Shown here: positions 1 to 10,190 of the stretch, in pieces
Numbering within the stretch: the stretch's first letter is position 1
Layout of the letters: the number at the start of each line of letters is the position of its first letter
DNA from: Paenibacillus athensensis
GTDB lineage: Bacteria > Bacillota > Bacilli > Paenibacillales > NBRC-103111
DNA length: 64,000 bases
Assembly: GCF_004514475.2 (NCBI RefSeq)
Contig: NZ_MYFO02000002.1
Location: forward strand, 310,001-374,000
Reading direction: 5' to 3'
Notes under the pieces: model-generated
Databases searched by the model: none
Seen by the model: the letters and a program-made list of their open reading frames with translations, nothing else
What the model was told of the DNA's origin: nothing
Translations under genes and position numbers: made by a program

Positions 1-651
1 CGCGTGGCGCAACGATTGAGTGCGGAGCAAATCGAAACGTACGCCCGCAAGCTCGGCCTGCTCGCTCCGGTCGGCTGGACAGGCGCAATTGGCGAGCAAG
101 CCGGGCTTAGCATGTGGGACGGCGAAGAGGCCGGACAGCTGTTTGCGGCGAAGACGCCGCGCAGCGACGAGGGCGTGCTCATGCAAACGGCGATCGGGCA
201 ACGCGACGTGCTGGTGACGCCGCTGCAGGCCGCGAATATGATCGTCACGCTGCTGCATGGCGGCGAGGCGCTGGAGCCGCGGATCGTGCAGGAGCTGCGC
301 TACCGGACGGATCGCGTCATGCAGCGCTTTCCGACGCAGAAGCTGGTCGCAGGTGCGGGCGCGATATCGGAGGAGACGAGCCGGACGCTGCTGAAATGGA
401 TGCAGGAGGTTGTCGAGGACGGGACAGGTCAATCGCTCAAAGGGGCCAAGTGGAAGCTTGCCGGTAAGTCCGGCACGGCGCAAGTAGGCGCGGAAGCGAA
501 CCAAACGGTTAATCAATGGTTTATCGGCTATGGCCCCGTTGATGCGCCGCGTTATGCCGTCTCGGTTGTGGTAGCGCATACCGATCCGCAAGCGGCCAAT
601 CAGGCGCTGCCGTTATTCAAGGGCATCATGGACATTCTCGCCGGGCAGTAG
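1..651 (+). CDS. Penicillin-binding protein, transpeptidase domain, 3' part only
   Basis: The reading frame is open at the left edge, so only about the last 216 residues are present. They show the second half of a class B type penicillin-binding transpeptidase: the G-Q-x-x-V-x-x-T-P-L-Q-A-A-x-M block that precedes the active-site end of the fold, and the KSGTAQ form of the K-T/S-G triad near residue 156. Family members cross-link peptidoglycan stem peptides on the outer face of the membrane. The catalytic S-x-x-K and S-x-N motifs and any membrane anchor lie outside the window, so the paralogue (division, elongation or spore PBP) cannot be named. Its last 39 bases overlap the end of the convergent kinase gene. 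Confidence 0.85.
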   Translation, partial: RVAQRLSAEQIETYARKLGLLAPVGWTGAIGEQAGLSMWDGEEAGQLFAAKTPRSDEGVLMQTAIGQRDVLVTPLQAANMIVTLLHGGEALEPRIVQELRYRTDRVMQRFPTQKLVAGAGAISEETSRTLLKWMQEVVEDGTGQSLKGAKWKLAGKSGTAQVGAEANQTVNQWFIGYGPVDAPRYAVSVVVAHTDPQAANQALPLFKGIMDILAGQ

Positions 652-1923
652 CGGCAGGATAATCCGGCAGTTTGTTCCCTTGCCGGGCTCGCTGTCCATC
701 TCGATGTCGCCGCCCAGCGCGCGGATAATCCGGTAGGAAACCATCATGCCAAGCCCGGTGCCTTTATGCTTCGTGGAATAAAACGGCGTGCCGAGCTGCT
801 GCAGCTGATCGTACGTCATGCCGACGCCGTTGTCGGCGATTTCCAGCACGACTTTGCTGCCGCGCGTATAGCCAAGCACGCGGAGTACGCCGCCGTCGGG
901 CATCGCTTCGATGCCGTTTTTGGTCAGATTGACGAGGCATTGCAGCATTTTTTCGGCATTGGCTTCGACCCATAGCTCGTTTTCGATGAGGATAGCCAGT
1001 TCAACGCCGCACATCGCCGCATAGGGCGAGATCAGGTTGGTGAGCTTTTGCGTCAGCCTGGACACATCGAGCTGCTGCAGCTTCTCGGCTTGCGGCTTGG
1101 CAAACGACAAGTAATCGCAAATGATCTGCTGCGCGCGGTCGATTTCTTCCATCACCATGCCGGTATACATGCGCAGCTTCTCTTCCGGCACGCGGCTTTG
1201 GCTGATGATCTGCATAAAGCCGCGCGCCACCGTCATCGGATTGCGGATTTCGTGCGCTACCGAGGCGGCGAGCTCGCCGATGACGTGCAGCTTTTCCGAA
1301 CGGACCAGCTCTTGGCGCATGGCTGCATTATCCCGGATTCGCTCGATCATGCAGGTAATCAACCCCATCGTCATCATGTTCAGCAGGCAATACATGGCTC
1401 CATAGGCCCAGAAGGAAGGAGACACGGACAAGCCGCCGACTGTACGATAGATCAGCAGGATGCAGCAGGCAGCCACGGCGCTGACGAGCGCGAGCAGCGT
1501 GGGGAACATGATTTTGGGCGCTTTGCGCTTCCAGTTGCTGAGCCAGATAAAGGCCAGAATGAAAGGGACAAGCACGGCTGCAATGCTGACGATCCAGATC
1601 GAGTTCGAACCTCCGAGCCAAACGAGATAAAAGACGATGGCACCAGTGACGATCAGGCCGGAGACGAAGCCCCCGTATAAAAAAGCGAGCAAAAGCGGGA
1701 TGAACCGCAGGTCGAACCCGCTGCAAGCGCCGCCGGCAAAAAACGGATGTGTGATGCAGAACAGTGCCGAGGCGGCGTTGATCGCACCGATCCAGAGCGG
1801 CCTCCATCGTCCGCGCTGCGGAGCTGGCGACAGCTCGGAGCGGTCGAGCCAAAAAATATAAGAAATCAAAAACGGTATCGTCAAAACGAGCACGTTGAAG
1901 AGGATATTGTCGACGGATTTCAA
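613..1923 (-). CDS. Membrane-bound sensor histidine kinase, probably a sporulation kinase
   Basis: The 436-residue product has an N-terminal block of about five to six membrane spans resembling the 5TM-LYT type sensor domain. A HisKA dimerisation helix follows, with the phosphoacceptor in VAHEIRNPMT (H224), and then a HATPase domain with an N-box, the G1 motif DNGVGM and a G2 loop GTGLGM. The H-box resembles that of Bacillus KinA-KinE, which feed phosphate into the Spo0F-Spo0B-Spo0A relay. I chose the TTG start at 1923 because a GGAG site lies 7 nt upstream. The longer TTG frame from 2010 has no ribosome site and begins upstream of the sigma-H-like promoter. Sporulation phosphorelay input is an inference from that promoter and the kinase type; no partner regulator is adjacent. 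Confidence 0.85.
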   Translation of the reverse strand: MKSVDNILFNVLVLTIPFLISYIFWLDRSELSPAPQRGRWRPLWIGAINAASALFCITHPFFAGGACSGFDLRFIPLLLAFLYGGFVSGLIVTGAIVFYLVWLGGSNSIWIVSIAAVLVPFILAFIWLSNWKRKAPKIMFPTLLALVSAVAACCILLIYRTVGGLSVSPSFWAYGAMYCLLNMMTMGLITCMIERIRDNAAMRQELVRSEKLHVIGELAASVAHEIRNPMTVARGFMQIISQSRVPEEKLRMYTGMVMEEIDRAQQIICDYLSFAKPQAEKLQQLDVSRLTQKLTNLISPYAAMCGVELAILIENELWVEANAEKMLQCLVNLTKNGIEAMPDGGVLRVLGYTRGSKVVLEIADNGVGMTYDQLQQLGTPFYSTKHKGTGLGMMVSYRIIRALGGDIEMDSEPGKGTNCRIILPLLPGENVHDALE

Positions 1924-1967
1924 GGGGTCACTCCCGCTTTTCCAGTTAATCAGCTGCTTTTCTTCCA

Positions 1968-1997
1968 GTATTCGACAAAAGTATGGGAAAATCCTAC
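1968..1997 (-). promoter_or_regulatory. Sigma-H-type promoter with overlapping Spo0A box for the kinase
   Basis: On the minus strand GTAGGATTT (1989-1997) is followed after exactly 12 nt by GTCGAATAC (1968-1976). This matches the sigma-H consensus RnAGGAwWW-N12-RnnGAATww at all but the last position. The -10 is overlapped by TTTTGTCGAA (1971-1980), which fits a Spo0A box. The predicted 5' leader is about 38 nt. Confidence 0.7.
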
Positions 1998-2056
1998 TTG
2001 TCTTTTCCAATATTTTGTTGAATTAGTCGTTTTTTTGTCGGGAATTGACGGATGAG

Positions 2057-2085
2057 TTGCAGCAGCCGATCAGCCGCGTTACAAT
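2057..2085 (+). promoter_or_regulatory. Sigma-A-type promoter for lipL
   Basis: TTGCAG (2057-2062), a 17-nt spacer and TACAAT (2080-2085) lie 44 nt upstream of the lipL start. Confidence 0.55.
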
Positions 2086-2128
2086 GCTAGGGAAAAGAAG
2101 CGGTTGACGAGCGGGAGGAATAGGAACA

Positions 2129-2980
2129 ATGGACCATCGGGCGGAAGAAAACGCGGCGGAACACAAGGGGCTATGGCCGGGCCTGGTGGTGTTCAACCGG
2201 ATGGACGTCGGCGAGGAAGATGATGTGTTGTACCCGTTTGCACTGGACGAGCTGCTATGCCGCAGGATCGGTTTGGGCGCGCCGCCGATGCTGCATGTGT
2301 GGCGGCATCCGCGAGCGTTTGTGATGGGGCTGCGCGACAGCCGATTGCCCAAGGCGCGCGAAGCGGCACGGGAGCTGGAGGAACAGGGCTGGCGGACAGC
2401 GGTGCGCAATTCCGGGGGGGCGGCGGTGCCGCTGGACCTTGACGTGATCAACCTGTCGCTGCTGCTGCCCAAATCTGCCGGCGATATGGAGCACCGCAAG
2501 GATTTTGAGCAGATGGTAACGCTGCTGCGCGAGACGCTGCGGGCGCTGACTGATCGGGTTGATCAAGGCGAGGTGGCGGGCTCGTTCTGCCCGGGCGAGT
2601 TTGATTTAAGCATCGGCGGCCGCAAGTTTTGCGGAATCGCGCAGCGCCGACAGCAGCTGGCCTTATCGGTGCAAGCGTTCGTCATCGTCAACGGCTCGGG
2701 CCGCGAGCGGGGCGAGCGCGCCCGCGCATTCTACGAACGCGCGGCGGTTGGCGCTTCGGCAAATTCGTATCCGTTGGTCGAGCCGGCGCGAATGGCCAGC
2801 TTGGCCGAATGCCTCGGCGCGGAGCTGACGCCGCACCGCTTCGCAGCTGCGCTGCTGGAGCGCTTGGCCGGGAGCGCGTCGGGGGAAGCCCAAGCGGCGG
2901 CTTTGGCCGCGGTTCCGGACGAAGCGGAAATAAGGGCGATGGCGGAGCAGCTGCGCAGCCGTTACGGCTTCAAGGAATAA
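2129..2980 (+). CDS. lipL: Octanoyl-[GcvH]:protein N-octanoyltransferase LipL
   Basis: The 283-residue protein belongs to the biotin/lipoate ligase fold family. It carries the substrate-binding block RNSGGAAVPLD (residues 93-103) and the signature SFCPGEFDLSIGGRKFCGIAQRR, whose C154 aligns with the acyl-thioester cysteine of Bacillus LipL. Length is close to that of LipL (about 280). LipL moves octanoyl groups from the glycine-cleavage H protein to E2 subunits, after which LipA inserts sulfur. This fits its position just upstream of the pyruvate dehydrogenase operon, whose E2 needs lipoate. The start is an ATG behind GGGAGG. LipM, the first transferase, is the nearest alternative; the R-N-S-G-G and S-F-C-P-G-E blocks favour LipL. 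Confidence 0.85.
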   Translation: MDHRAEENAAEHKGLWPGLVVFNRMDVGEEDDVLYPFALDELLCRRIGLGAPPMLHVWRHPRAFVMGLRDSRLPKAREAARELEEQGWRTAVRNSGGAAVPLDLDVINLSLLLPKSAGDMEHRKDFEQMVTLLRETLRALTDRVDQGEVAGSFCPGEFDLSIGGRKFCGIAQRRQQLALSVQAFVIVNGSGRERGERARAFYERAAVGASANSYPLVEPARMASLAECLGAELTPHRFAAALLERLAGSASGEAQAAALAAVPDEAEIRAMAEQLRSRYGFKE

Positions 2981-2999
2981 CGCGGCTGCTTCACGCCGC

Positions 3000-3019
3000 A
3001 AGCTTGGCAAGCCAAGCTT
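3000..3019. terminator. Perfect hairpin after lipL
   Basis: AAGCTTGG, loop CAAG, CCAAGCTT: eight paired bases without a T-run, 20 nt after the lipL stop. It may stabilise the 3' end of the message. Confidence 0.4.
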
Positions 3020-3091
3020 AGCGTTGGACAAGCGCTCCTGCGGTCAGCTGCTGCCGCCGGCATGCCGCTTAGACATCGCCGCGGTATGACC

Positions 3092-3112
3092 GCCGCCCTG
3101 TGCGGCTTTTTT
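3092..3112 (+). terminator. Rho-independent terminator for lipL
   Basis: GCCGC stem, five-base loop CCTGT, GCGGC, then six T. It overlaps the end of the convergent esterase gene by two bases. Confidence 0.5.
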
Positions 3113-3839
3113 ACGCCAAAAAATAACGCAGCGCATCCGGCAGCTCCTGCTGCCAAAAGCCCCACAAATGCTTGCCGGGCTTCTCCAGATAGAGAAGCGC
3201 GGTTTTTTTGCGTTCGAGCAGCTCGCGGGTCAGTCGGTTTTCCGTAACGAAATCAAAGGTGCCGCGCTCGGTGGTCACGGCGGTTTCATCGAGGCCCACA
3301 AGCTGGTACAGCTCCAGCCAGCCCAGATGCTCCTCGCGCTCCAACTGTTCGCGGGTGGCCGGGAACAACGCCCCGGATAAGGATATTACCCGGCAAAATA
3401 GGTGACGATAAGCTAAAGCCAGATGCAAGCTTACCGTGCCGCCAAGCGAGTCGCCGGCGACGATGCGTTCCGTCCGTTCGGCCCGTACGGGAAACCGCTC
3501 CTCGATATAAGGCACAAGCTCCTCGGCGAAAAAGCGGCAATACGCGGTATGACGGCTGCCCTCCGGCGCATATTCCGCTGTGCGCGTTGCGTTGATGACA
3601 TCGACGCCGACAACAATAGCCGGCTCCATGTCCTCTTCCAGAATACATCGTGTCAGCGTGGTGGCAATCCGCCCGAAATTGAAAAACTGCTCGCCGTCCT
3701 GGCAATAGATGACGGGATAAGACAGCAACTCGTTATAGCCCGGTGGCAAATAGATGCGCAGCGAGCGGGTTTCGCCGAGAAAGCCGGACGCCAGCTCCTC
3801 CTTGAGCACGGTCCGTTGATACAAGCGCGAATCGGTCAT
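3111..3839 (-). CDS. Alpha/beta-hydrolase-fold esterase (esterase D family)
   Basis: The 242-residue protein matches the putative-esterase family (PF00756, which also holds enterochelin esterases and S-formylglutathione hydrolases). It has an LRIYLPPGY strand, the nucleophile elbow GDSLGG with Ser131, and a late GKHLWGFW block where His224 is the likely catalytic base. No signal peptide is visible, so it should act in the cytoplasm. The ATG at 3839 is preferred because GGGAGG lies 10 nt upstream; the in-frame TTG at 3848 would sit almost on that site. It diverges from pdhA across about 230 bp. The substrate cannot be told from the sequence. Confidence 0.75.
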   Translation of the reverse strand: MTDSRLYQRTVLKEELASGFLGETRSLRIYLPPGYNELLSYPVIYCQDGEQFFNFGRIATTLTRCILEEDMEPAIVVGVDVINATRTAEYAPEGSRHTAYCRFFAEELVPYIEERFPVRAERTERIVAGDSLGGTVSLHLALAYRHLFCRVISLSGALFPATREQLEREEHLGWLELYQLVGLDETAVTTERGTFDFVTENRLTRELLERKKTALLYLEKPGKHLWGFWQQELPDALRYFLA

Positions 3840-3882
3840 AAGTTTCAAGCCTCCCGAAAAACGTGTAAATTAAGGCAGGTGT

Positions 3883-3912
3883 ATTATAGCAGTTGTGGAG
3901 TGTTTTGCTTAA
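3883..3912 (-). promoter_or_regulatory. Probable promoter of the esterase gene
   Basis: A perfect minus-strand -10 TATAAT occupies 3883-3888. The -35 region is poor (TTAAGC, 3907-3912, 18-nt spacer). Confidence 0.4.
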
Positions 3913-3983
3913 CTGTATTATATATTTTTTGAAACTGTATCATTCGTGTGTGTTGCAAAATATCTTATACAGCAAGGAAAGTC

Positions 3984-4013
3984 TTGAACATTTCACGAAA
4001 ACAGGTTTATAAT
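3984..4013 (+). promoter_or_regulatory. Promoter of the pdh operon
   Basis: TTGAAC (3984-3989), an 18-nt spacer and a perfect TATAAT (4008-4013) stand about 60 nt upstream of pdhA. Confidence 0.65.
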
Positions 4014-4061
4014 AATACTATAACAGAAATCCGTAGTAGATGGCAGTAAAAACATATATGA

Positions 4062-5156
<1,095 letters not shown>

Positions 5157-5177
5157 TTGGGGGAGGCACGTACCGTC

Positions 5178-6158
5178 ATGGCACAAATGACAATGATTCA
5201 AGCGATAAAAGACGCAATGCGCGTGGAATTGGAAAGAGATCCGAACGTAGTGCTGTTCGGTGAAGACGTAGGCCACGTCGGCGGCGTATTCCGCGCCACA
5301 GAAGGCTTGCAAAAGGAATTCGGCGAGGAGCGCGTATTCGATACGCCGCTGGCCGAATCGGCGATCGGCGGCTTGGCCGTCGGCATGGGGATTCAGGGCT
5401 TCCGCCCGATTGCGGAAATCCAGTTCGTTGGTTTTATCTATGAAGCGCTGGACCAAATCTGCGTACAAGCTGCGCGGATGCGTTACCGCTCCGGCGGCCG
5501 CTACAATGCGCCCATCGTGTTCCGCACGCCGTTTGGCGGGGGTGTGAAAGCAGCCGAGCTGCACACCGACCCGCTGGAAGGGCTGCTCGTGCAAACGCCG
5601 GGCATCAAGGTTGTCGTGCCTTCCAACCCGTATGACGCCAAAGGGCTGCTCATTTCGGCGATTCGCGACAACGATCCGGTATTTTTCATGGAGCATTTGA
5701 ACCTGTACCGCTCGTTCCGCGCCGAAGTGCCGGAAGGCGAATACACCGTTGAGCTGGGCAAGGCGAACGTCGTTCGCGAAGGCTCGGACGTTACGATCAT
5801 CACCTACGGCGCGATGGTGCACACGTCGCTCAAGGCCGCTGAGGAAATCGAAAAAACGAAGGGCGTCAAGGTTGAGGTCATCGACCTGCGCACACTGCTG
5901 CCGCTCGATATCGATACGATTGTCGCTTCGATCAAAAAAACGAACCGCGCCATCATCGTGCAGGAAGCGCAAAAAACATCCGGCGTCGCCGCCGAGGTCA
6001 TTGCGCAAATCAACGAGAAGGCGATTTTGCATCTGGAAGCGCCCGTGTTACGCGTAGCGCCGCCGGACACGATTTATCCGTTTGCGCAAATCGAAGACGC
6101 TTGGCTGCCGAATCCGGCCCGCGTGATCGAAGGCATTAATCAGGTTCTGGAATTTTAA
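5178..6158 (+). CDS. pdhB: Pyruvate dehydrogenase E1 component, beta subunit
   Basis: The 326-residue protein carries the E1-beta features: an early FGEDVG motif, the [18 protein letters not shown] block, and the C-terminal transketolase domain with [15 protein letters not shown]. Together with PdhA it forms the active sites of E1. The ATG at 5178 lies behind GGGGGAGG and gives the standard start [10 protein letters not shown]. The in-frame TTG at 5157 abuts the pdhA stop and lacks a ribosome site. The gap to pdhC is 35 nt. Confidence 0.95.
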   Translation: MAQMTMIQAIKDAMRVELERDPNVVLFGEDVGHVGGVFRATEGLQKEFGEERVFDTPLAESAIGGLAVGMGIQGFRPIAEIQFVGFIYEALDQICVQAARMRYRSGGRYNAPIVFRTPFGGGVKAAELHTDPLEGLLVQTPGIKVVVPSNPYDAKGLLISAIRDNDPVFFMEHLNLYRSFRAEVPEGEYTVELGKANVVREGSDVTIITYGAMVHTSLKAAEEIEKTKGVKVEVIDLRTLLPLDIDTIVASIKKTNRAIIVQEAQKTSGVAAEVIAQINEKAILHLEAPVLRVAPPDTIYPFAQIEDAWLPNPARVIEGINQVLEF

Positions 6159-6193
6159 ATAGAGAAACGTTCGGATGAAGGAGGTACACGTTC

Positions 6194-7528
6194 GTGGCAT
6201 TGTTTGAATATAAATTCCCCGAGCTGGGCGAAGGCATTCACGAAGGCGAGATTGTCAAAATGCTCATTAAACCGGGCGACAGCGTCAATGACGAGACGAT
6301 TTTGATGGAAGTGCAAAACGATAAAGCGGTGGTCGAGGTGCCTTGCCCGGTCGAGGGCAAGATCGTCGACGTCAAGGTGAAGGACGGCGATATTTGCACC
6401 GTGGGCCAATTGGTGGCCACGATTGAAGTCGCCGGCGAATTGCCGTCGACGGCGGATCACGGCCACGGCGCGCCGGCGGAAGCCGCGCCGGCCGTAGCTC
6501 CGGCCGCGCCTGCAGCAGCGGCCGCTCCATCCGCAGCAGCGCCTGCGGCGGCTGCGGCACCCGCCGCGCCAAGCGGCAGCGCGGCGCAAGCCGCGCGCGA
6601 AGTGCTTGCGACGCCTAGCGTCCGCAAGCTCGCGCGCGAGCAGGGCGTGCCTCTCGCAGAGGTCACGCCAACAGGCAAGCACGGCCGCGTGACGCGGGAG
6701 GACGTGCTTGGCTTTACGGCCGGCGGCAGCGCGCAAGCGCCGGCCGAAGCCGCGGCAGCAGCGCCGGAAGCGGCTGCTGCGCCAAGCGCGCCGGCAGCTG
6801 CGGCGCCGGTGGTAAGCGGCGGCGAGCGCCCCGAGGAGCGCGTGCCGTTCAAGGGCATCCGCAAGGCGATTGCCAATGCGATGGTCAAATCGGTGTACAC
6901 GGCTCCGCACGTCACGCTGATGGACGAAATCGACGTATCGGCGCTTGTGGCGCTGCGCGAGCGGACGAAGCCGCTCGCCGAGAAAAAAGGCGTCAAGCTG
7001 ACGTATCTGCCGTTCATCGTCAAAGCGCTCGTGGCGGCTTGCCGTCAATTCCCGGTGATGAACGCGACAATCGACGAAGAGAAGCAGGAAATCGTCTACA
7101 AAAAGTACTATAACATCGGGATTGCGACCGATACTGACAACGGCTTGCTCGTGCCGGTCATCCACGACGCCGACCGCAAAAACGTCTGGAGCATCGCTGC
7201 GGCGATTAAAGATCTGGCCGTGCGCGGCCGCGACGGCAAGCTTGCTCCGAATGAAATGAAGGGCGGCACGATTTCGATTACGAACATCGGCTCCGTCGGC
7301 GGCATGTTCTTCACGCCGGTCATCAACTTCCCGGAAGTCGCCATTCTCGGCGCAGGCCGGATCACCGAAAAGCCGGTCGTCAAAAACGGTCAGATCGTGC
7401 CGGCATCCGTTATGGCGCTTTCGCTCAGCTTTGACCACCGAATCGTGGACGGAGCGACCGCGCAAAACTTCTTGAACTACATCAAGCAGTTGCTTGCCGA
7501 TCCTGAGCTGCTTGTGTTGGAGGTGTAA
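6194..7528 (+). CDS. pdhC: Pyruvate dehydrogenase E2, dihydrolipoamide acetyltransferase
   Basis: This 444-residue core subunit transfers acetyl from lipoate to CoA. It has one lipoyl domain (residues 1-78, lipoyl-lysine K44 in QNDKAVVEV), an Ala/Pro-rich mobile linker, and the peripheral-subunit-binding domain (about 134-172, ATPSVRKLAREQGV). A second Ala/Pro linker leads to the catalytic domain, which ends with DHRIVDG (His415 and Asp419). The GTG start has AAGGAGGT upstream. K44 is the expected target of LipL. The two Ala-rich linkers make the DNA locally very G+C-rich. The lpdA start is 5 nt after the stop. Confidence 0.95.
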   Translation: MALFEYKFPELGEGIHEGEIVKMLIKPGDSVNDETILMEVQNDKAVVEVPCPVEGKIVDVKVKDGDICTVGQLVATIEVAGELPSTADHGHGAPAEAAPAVAPAAPAAAAAPSAAAPAAAAAPAAPSGSAAQAAREVLATPSVRKLAREQGVPLAEVTPTGKHGRVTREDVLGFTAGGSAQAPAEAAAAAPEAAAAPSAPAAAAPVVSGGERPEERVPFKGIRKAIANAMVKSVYTAPHVTLMDEIDVSALVALRERTKPLAEKKGVKLTYLPFIVKALVAACRQFPVMNATIDEEKQEIVYKKYYNIGIATDTDNGLLVPVIHDADRKNVWSIAAAIKDLAVRGRDGKLAPNEMKGGTISITNIGSVGGMFFTPVINFPEVAILGAGRITEKPVVKNGQIVPASVMALSLSFDHRIVDGATAQNFLNYIKQLLADPELLVLEV

Positions 7529-7533
7529 TAGAC

Positions 7534-8946
7534 ATGGTCGTAGGTGACGCATCTTTAGATATTGACGTGCTGGTCATCGGCGCCGGTCCCGGCGGTTACG
7601 TGGCGGCAATTCGCGCCGCACAGCTGGGCAAAAGCGTGCTGATCGTAGATAAATCGGAGTGGGGCGGCGTCTGCTTGAACCGCGGCTGTATCCCTTCCAA
7701 AGCGCTGATTTCCGCAGCGCATCAATACGAGCATGCGCTCCATTCGGAGAGCATGGGCATTACGGCCGACAACGTAAAGGTCGATTTTGCCAAAGTGCAG
7801 GAATGGAAAAACGGCATCGTCAAAAAGCAAACCGGCGGCGTAAGCACGCTGCTCAAAGGCAATAAAATTCAGATGTTCCAAGGCGAGGTCATGTTCATCA
7901 ACGAGCATGAAGCCCGCGTATTCAACGAACAGGAAGCGCCGCGCTATCGCTTTCAACACTGCATTATCGCAACCGGCTCCCGTCCGATCGAGCTCAAGGC
8001 ATTCCCGTTTGGCGGCCGGATTATTTCGTCGACCGAAGCGCTTAGTCTGCCGGAAATTCCGAAAAGCATGATCGTGATCGGCGGCGGCTACATCGGTATC
8101 GAGCTGGGTCAGACGTATGCCAAATTCGGCACGAAAGTAACGGTGCTGGAAGGCTCGGATACGGTATTGCCAGGATTCGAAAAAGAAATGTCCAAGCTGG
8201 TTGCCCGCAACCTGGATAAAGTCGGCGTCGAGGTGCATACCGAAGCGCTGGCCCAAAGCTGCACGAAAACCGACAATGACGTGACGGTGACCTTCACGGT
8301 CAAAGGCGAAGAGAAGCAGGTTACGGCCGATTATGTGCTCGTGACCGTCGGCCGCCGCCCGAATACGGACGGCGAGCTGGGTCTGGATCTGATCAACCTC
8401 AAGCTGACCGACCGCGGTCTGGTCGAAATCGACGAGCAATGCCGCACAAGCATCCCGCATATTTATGCGATTGGCGATATCGTTGCCGGACCGGCTTTGG
8501 CGCACAAGGCTTCCTATGAAGCCAAGGTCGCCGCCGAAGCGATTGCCGGACAGCCGAGCGTGATCGATTACAAAGCGATTCCGGCGGTTGTGTTCTCCGA
8601 TCCGGAAATTGCCAGCGTCGGCTTGAACGAAACGGAAGCGAAAGCCAAAGGCATCAACGTAGCCATCGGTAAATTCCCGTATGCTGCGAACGGCCGCGCC
8701 AATTCGCTGAATGCGTCGCAAGGCTTTGTCAAGCTGGTTGGCGACAAGGACACGGGCCTTTTGCTTGGCGGTCAAGTCGTCGGACCGGAAGCGTCCAACC
8801 TGATCGGCGAGCTGACGCTGGCCGTGGAAATGGGCGCAACGCTGGAAGACATCGCGCTGACGATTCATGCGCATCCGACGCTGACGGAAATGGTCATGGA
8901 CGCCGCAGAAGGCGCGCTCGGTCATCCGATTCATCAGCTCAAGTAA
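7534..8946 (+). CDS. lpdA: Dihydrolipoyl dehydrogenase (E3)
   Basis: The 470-residue flavoprotein reoxidises dihydrolipoamide with NAD+. It shows the FAD-binding GAGPGGYVAA near the N-terminus and the redox disulfide in GGVCLNRGCIPSK (C47 and C52). The NAD-binding loop is GGGYIGIELGQTYA, a second FAD motif is IYAIGDIV, and the dimer-interface catalytic pair lies in HAHPTLTE. All catalytic residues are present and the length is normal. It is the last gene of the operon (GGAGGTGT ribosome site overlapping the end of pdhC), closed by a strong terminator 40 nt downstream. E3 may also serve other 2-oxoacid dehydrogenases and the glycine cleavage system. Confidence 0.95.
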   Translation: MVVGDASLDIDVLVIGAGPGGYVAAIRAAQLGKSVLIVDKSEWGGVCLNRGCIPSKALISAAHQYEHALHSESMGITADNVKVDFAKVQEWKNGIVKKQTGGVSTLLKGNKIQMFQGEVMFINEHEARVFNEQEAPRYRFQHCIIATGSRPIELKAFPFGGRIISSTEALSLPEIPKSMIVIGGGYIGIELGQTYAKFGTKVTVLEGSDTVLPGFEKEMSKLVARNLDKVGVEVHTEALAQSCTKTDNDVTVTFTVKGEEKQVTADYVLVTVGRRPNTDGELGLDLINLKLTDRGLVEIDEQCRTSIPHIYAIGDIVAGPALAHKASYEAKVAAEAIAGQPSVIDYKAIPAVVFSDPEIASVGLNETEAKAKGINVAIGKFPYAANGRANSLNASQGFVKLVGDKDTGLLLGGQVVGPEASNLIGELTLAVEMGATLEDIALTIHAHPTLTEMVMDAAEGALGHPIHQLK

Positions 8947-8985
8947 TTCATATCGCCAGCGGGTGTACGCCCGCAAGGCATGAAG

Positions 8986-9030
8986 AAACCCGCAAGCGGT
9001 GGCTGTCGCCGCCTTGCGGGTTTTGTTTGT
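8986..9030 (+). terminator. Terminator of the pdh operon
   Basis: AAACCCGCAAGCGG pairs with CCGCCTTGCGGGTTT around a short loop, followed by a T-rich tract. Confidence 0.8.
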
Positions 9031-9188
9031 GTGCGAATCTTTGTTGCGGATACGGCAACAGCGCGGGCTGGGCGGGGCAAAAGCAGAAGCCGGAAGCTTT
9101 CCGCGCAGCGGCCGGTCTAACTGCCGCCGCAAGGTTCGGCACAGCGCTCCGGAAGTCGCGCGGGCAGCGGGAAAGTCCGGTGCTCCGT

Positions 9189-10073
9189 CTATTTCTGCGA
9201 AAATCGCTGCCGGTACGTCCGCGGCGTGATCCCCTCATATTTGGAAAAACAGGAAGTAAAATACGCCGCTTGGTTAAAGCCGACCTCTTCGGCGACATAG
9301 GCGACGGGCAGATCGGTTTGCAGCAGCAGCATTTTGGCTTGCTGGACGCGGTATTGCAGCAAGTATTCCATCGGCGAGCAGCCGAATTCTTTTTGCATGC
9401 AGCGGGCAATGTAGACGGGGTGAAAATTCAGCGCTTCGCCGAGGCTGGCCGCGGTAATCGCGTCGCGGTAATGCTGGCGCAGGAACGAGGCCGCCTGATC
9501 GGCGACGGCTGTGCCGGGGCGTGTCGTTTGCGCCTCCAGCGACGTGTGCAGCTGCTCCAGCACGTCCTGGAACAGCACCTGCTGCTTCCAGCGCGCCCAT
9601 CCTTGATGGGAATGCTGCTCCAGCGAGTTGAGCTGCTGCAGCGTTTCGTACATTTTGGACGGCTGAAGCAGCTTGGTGAATTGCGGAATGCGCATCGTAA
9701 AATGCTGCTTGCTGAAATTGCAGCTCAGCTCCCCGTTGGCAGGCCCGCGTCCCGCCGGGGGCGGTTCCTCTTCGTGGGCCATTTTCCACGAGCCGGTCGT
9801 TTGGAAATGCAACCAATAGGAGCCGGTCGGCACGCGGCAGCCCTCGGTCGGGTAGTGGTGAAGATCGGGGCGCAGCACCAGCGCATGCCCCTCCGTCAGC
9901 TCATAGTGGCGATCTTCCTCACCGATGTACATGCAGCCGCTGTCAACGACGAGCAGATCGAATTCGCCGAGCTGGTAACGGTTGGGATGCTTGCGGCCGG
10001 TTGCGGCAATACTAAAGCCGCTCAGAATGTAATAAGGCAGCGGAGGCGAGCTGAATTCAATAATCGGTGTCAT
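9189..10073 (-). CDS. AraC-family transcriptional regulator with cupin sensor
   Basis: The 294-residue protein has an N-terminal AraC-type cupin (about residues 20-130, with the GEFDLLVVDSG and LTEGHALVLRPDLHHYP strands) and a C-terminal pair of helix-turn-helix motifs. The second helix-turn-helix region reads LPVAYVAEEVGFNQAAYFTSCFSKYEGITPRTYR. Such regulators usually activate neighbouring sugar-use genes when the cupin binds a carbohydrate. The ATG at 10073 lies behind GGGAGGAG; longer in-frame starts have no ribosome site. It diverges from the aldo-keto reductase at 10252, so that gene and the 574-residue protein after it are the natural targets (inference). Confidence 0.9.
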   Translation of the reverse strand: MTPIIEFSSPPLPYYILSGFSIAATGRKHPNRYQLGEFDLLVVDSGCMYIGEEDRHYELTEGHALVLRPDLHHYPTEGCRVPTGSYWLHFQTTGSWKMAHEEEPPPAGRGPANGELSCNFSKQHFTMRIPQFTKLLQPSKMYETLQQLNSLEQHSHQGWARWKQQVLFQDVLEQLHTSLEAQTTRPGTAVADQAASFLRQHYRDAITAASLGEALNFHPVYIARCMQKEFGCSPMEYLLQYRVQQAKMLLLQTDLPVAYVAEEVGFNQAAYFTSCFSKYEGITPRTYRQRFSQK

Positions 10074-10190
10074 GGTGAAGCTCCTCCCTGAGATGCGGAA
10101 ATTGGAATAAGTCGGCTGGACATGCAGGCCGAGGTTGCATTTTTGATAGTTTTGGTTGAAAATATGATACATGCTACCCAGTATAGCATC

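Noticed and set aside
1924-2010. Longer kinase start at the TTG at 2010
   Set aside because: No ribosome site, and it would begin upstream of the mapped-by-motif sigma-H promoter.
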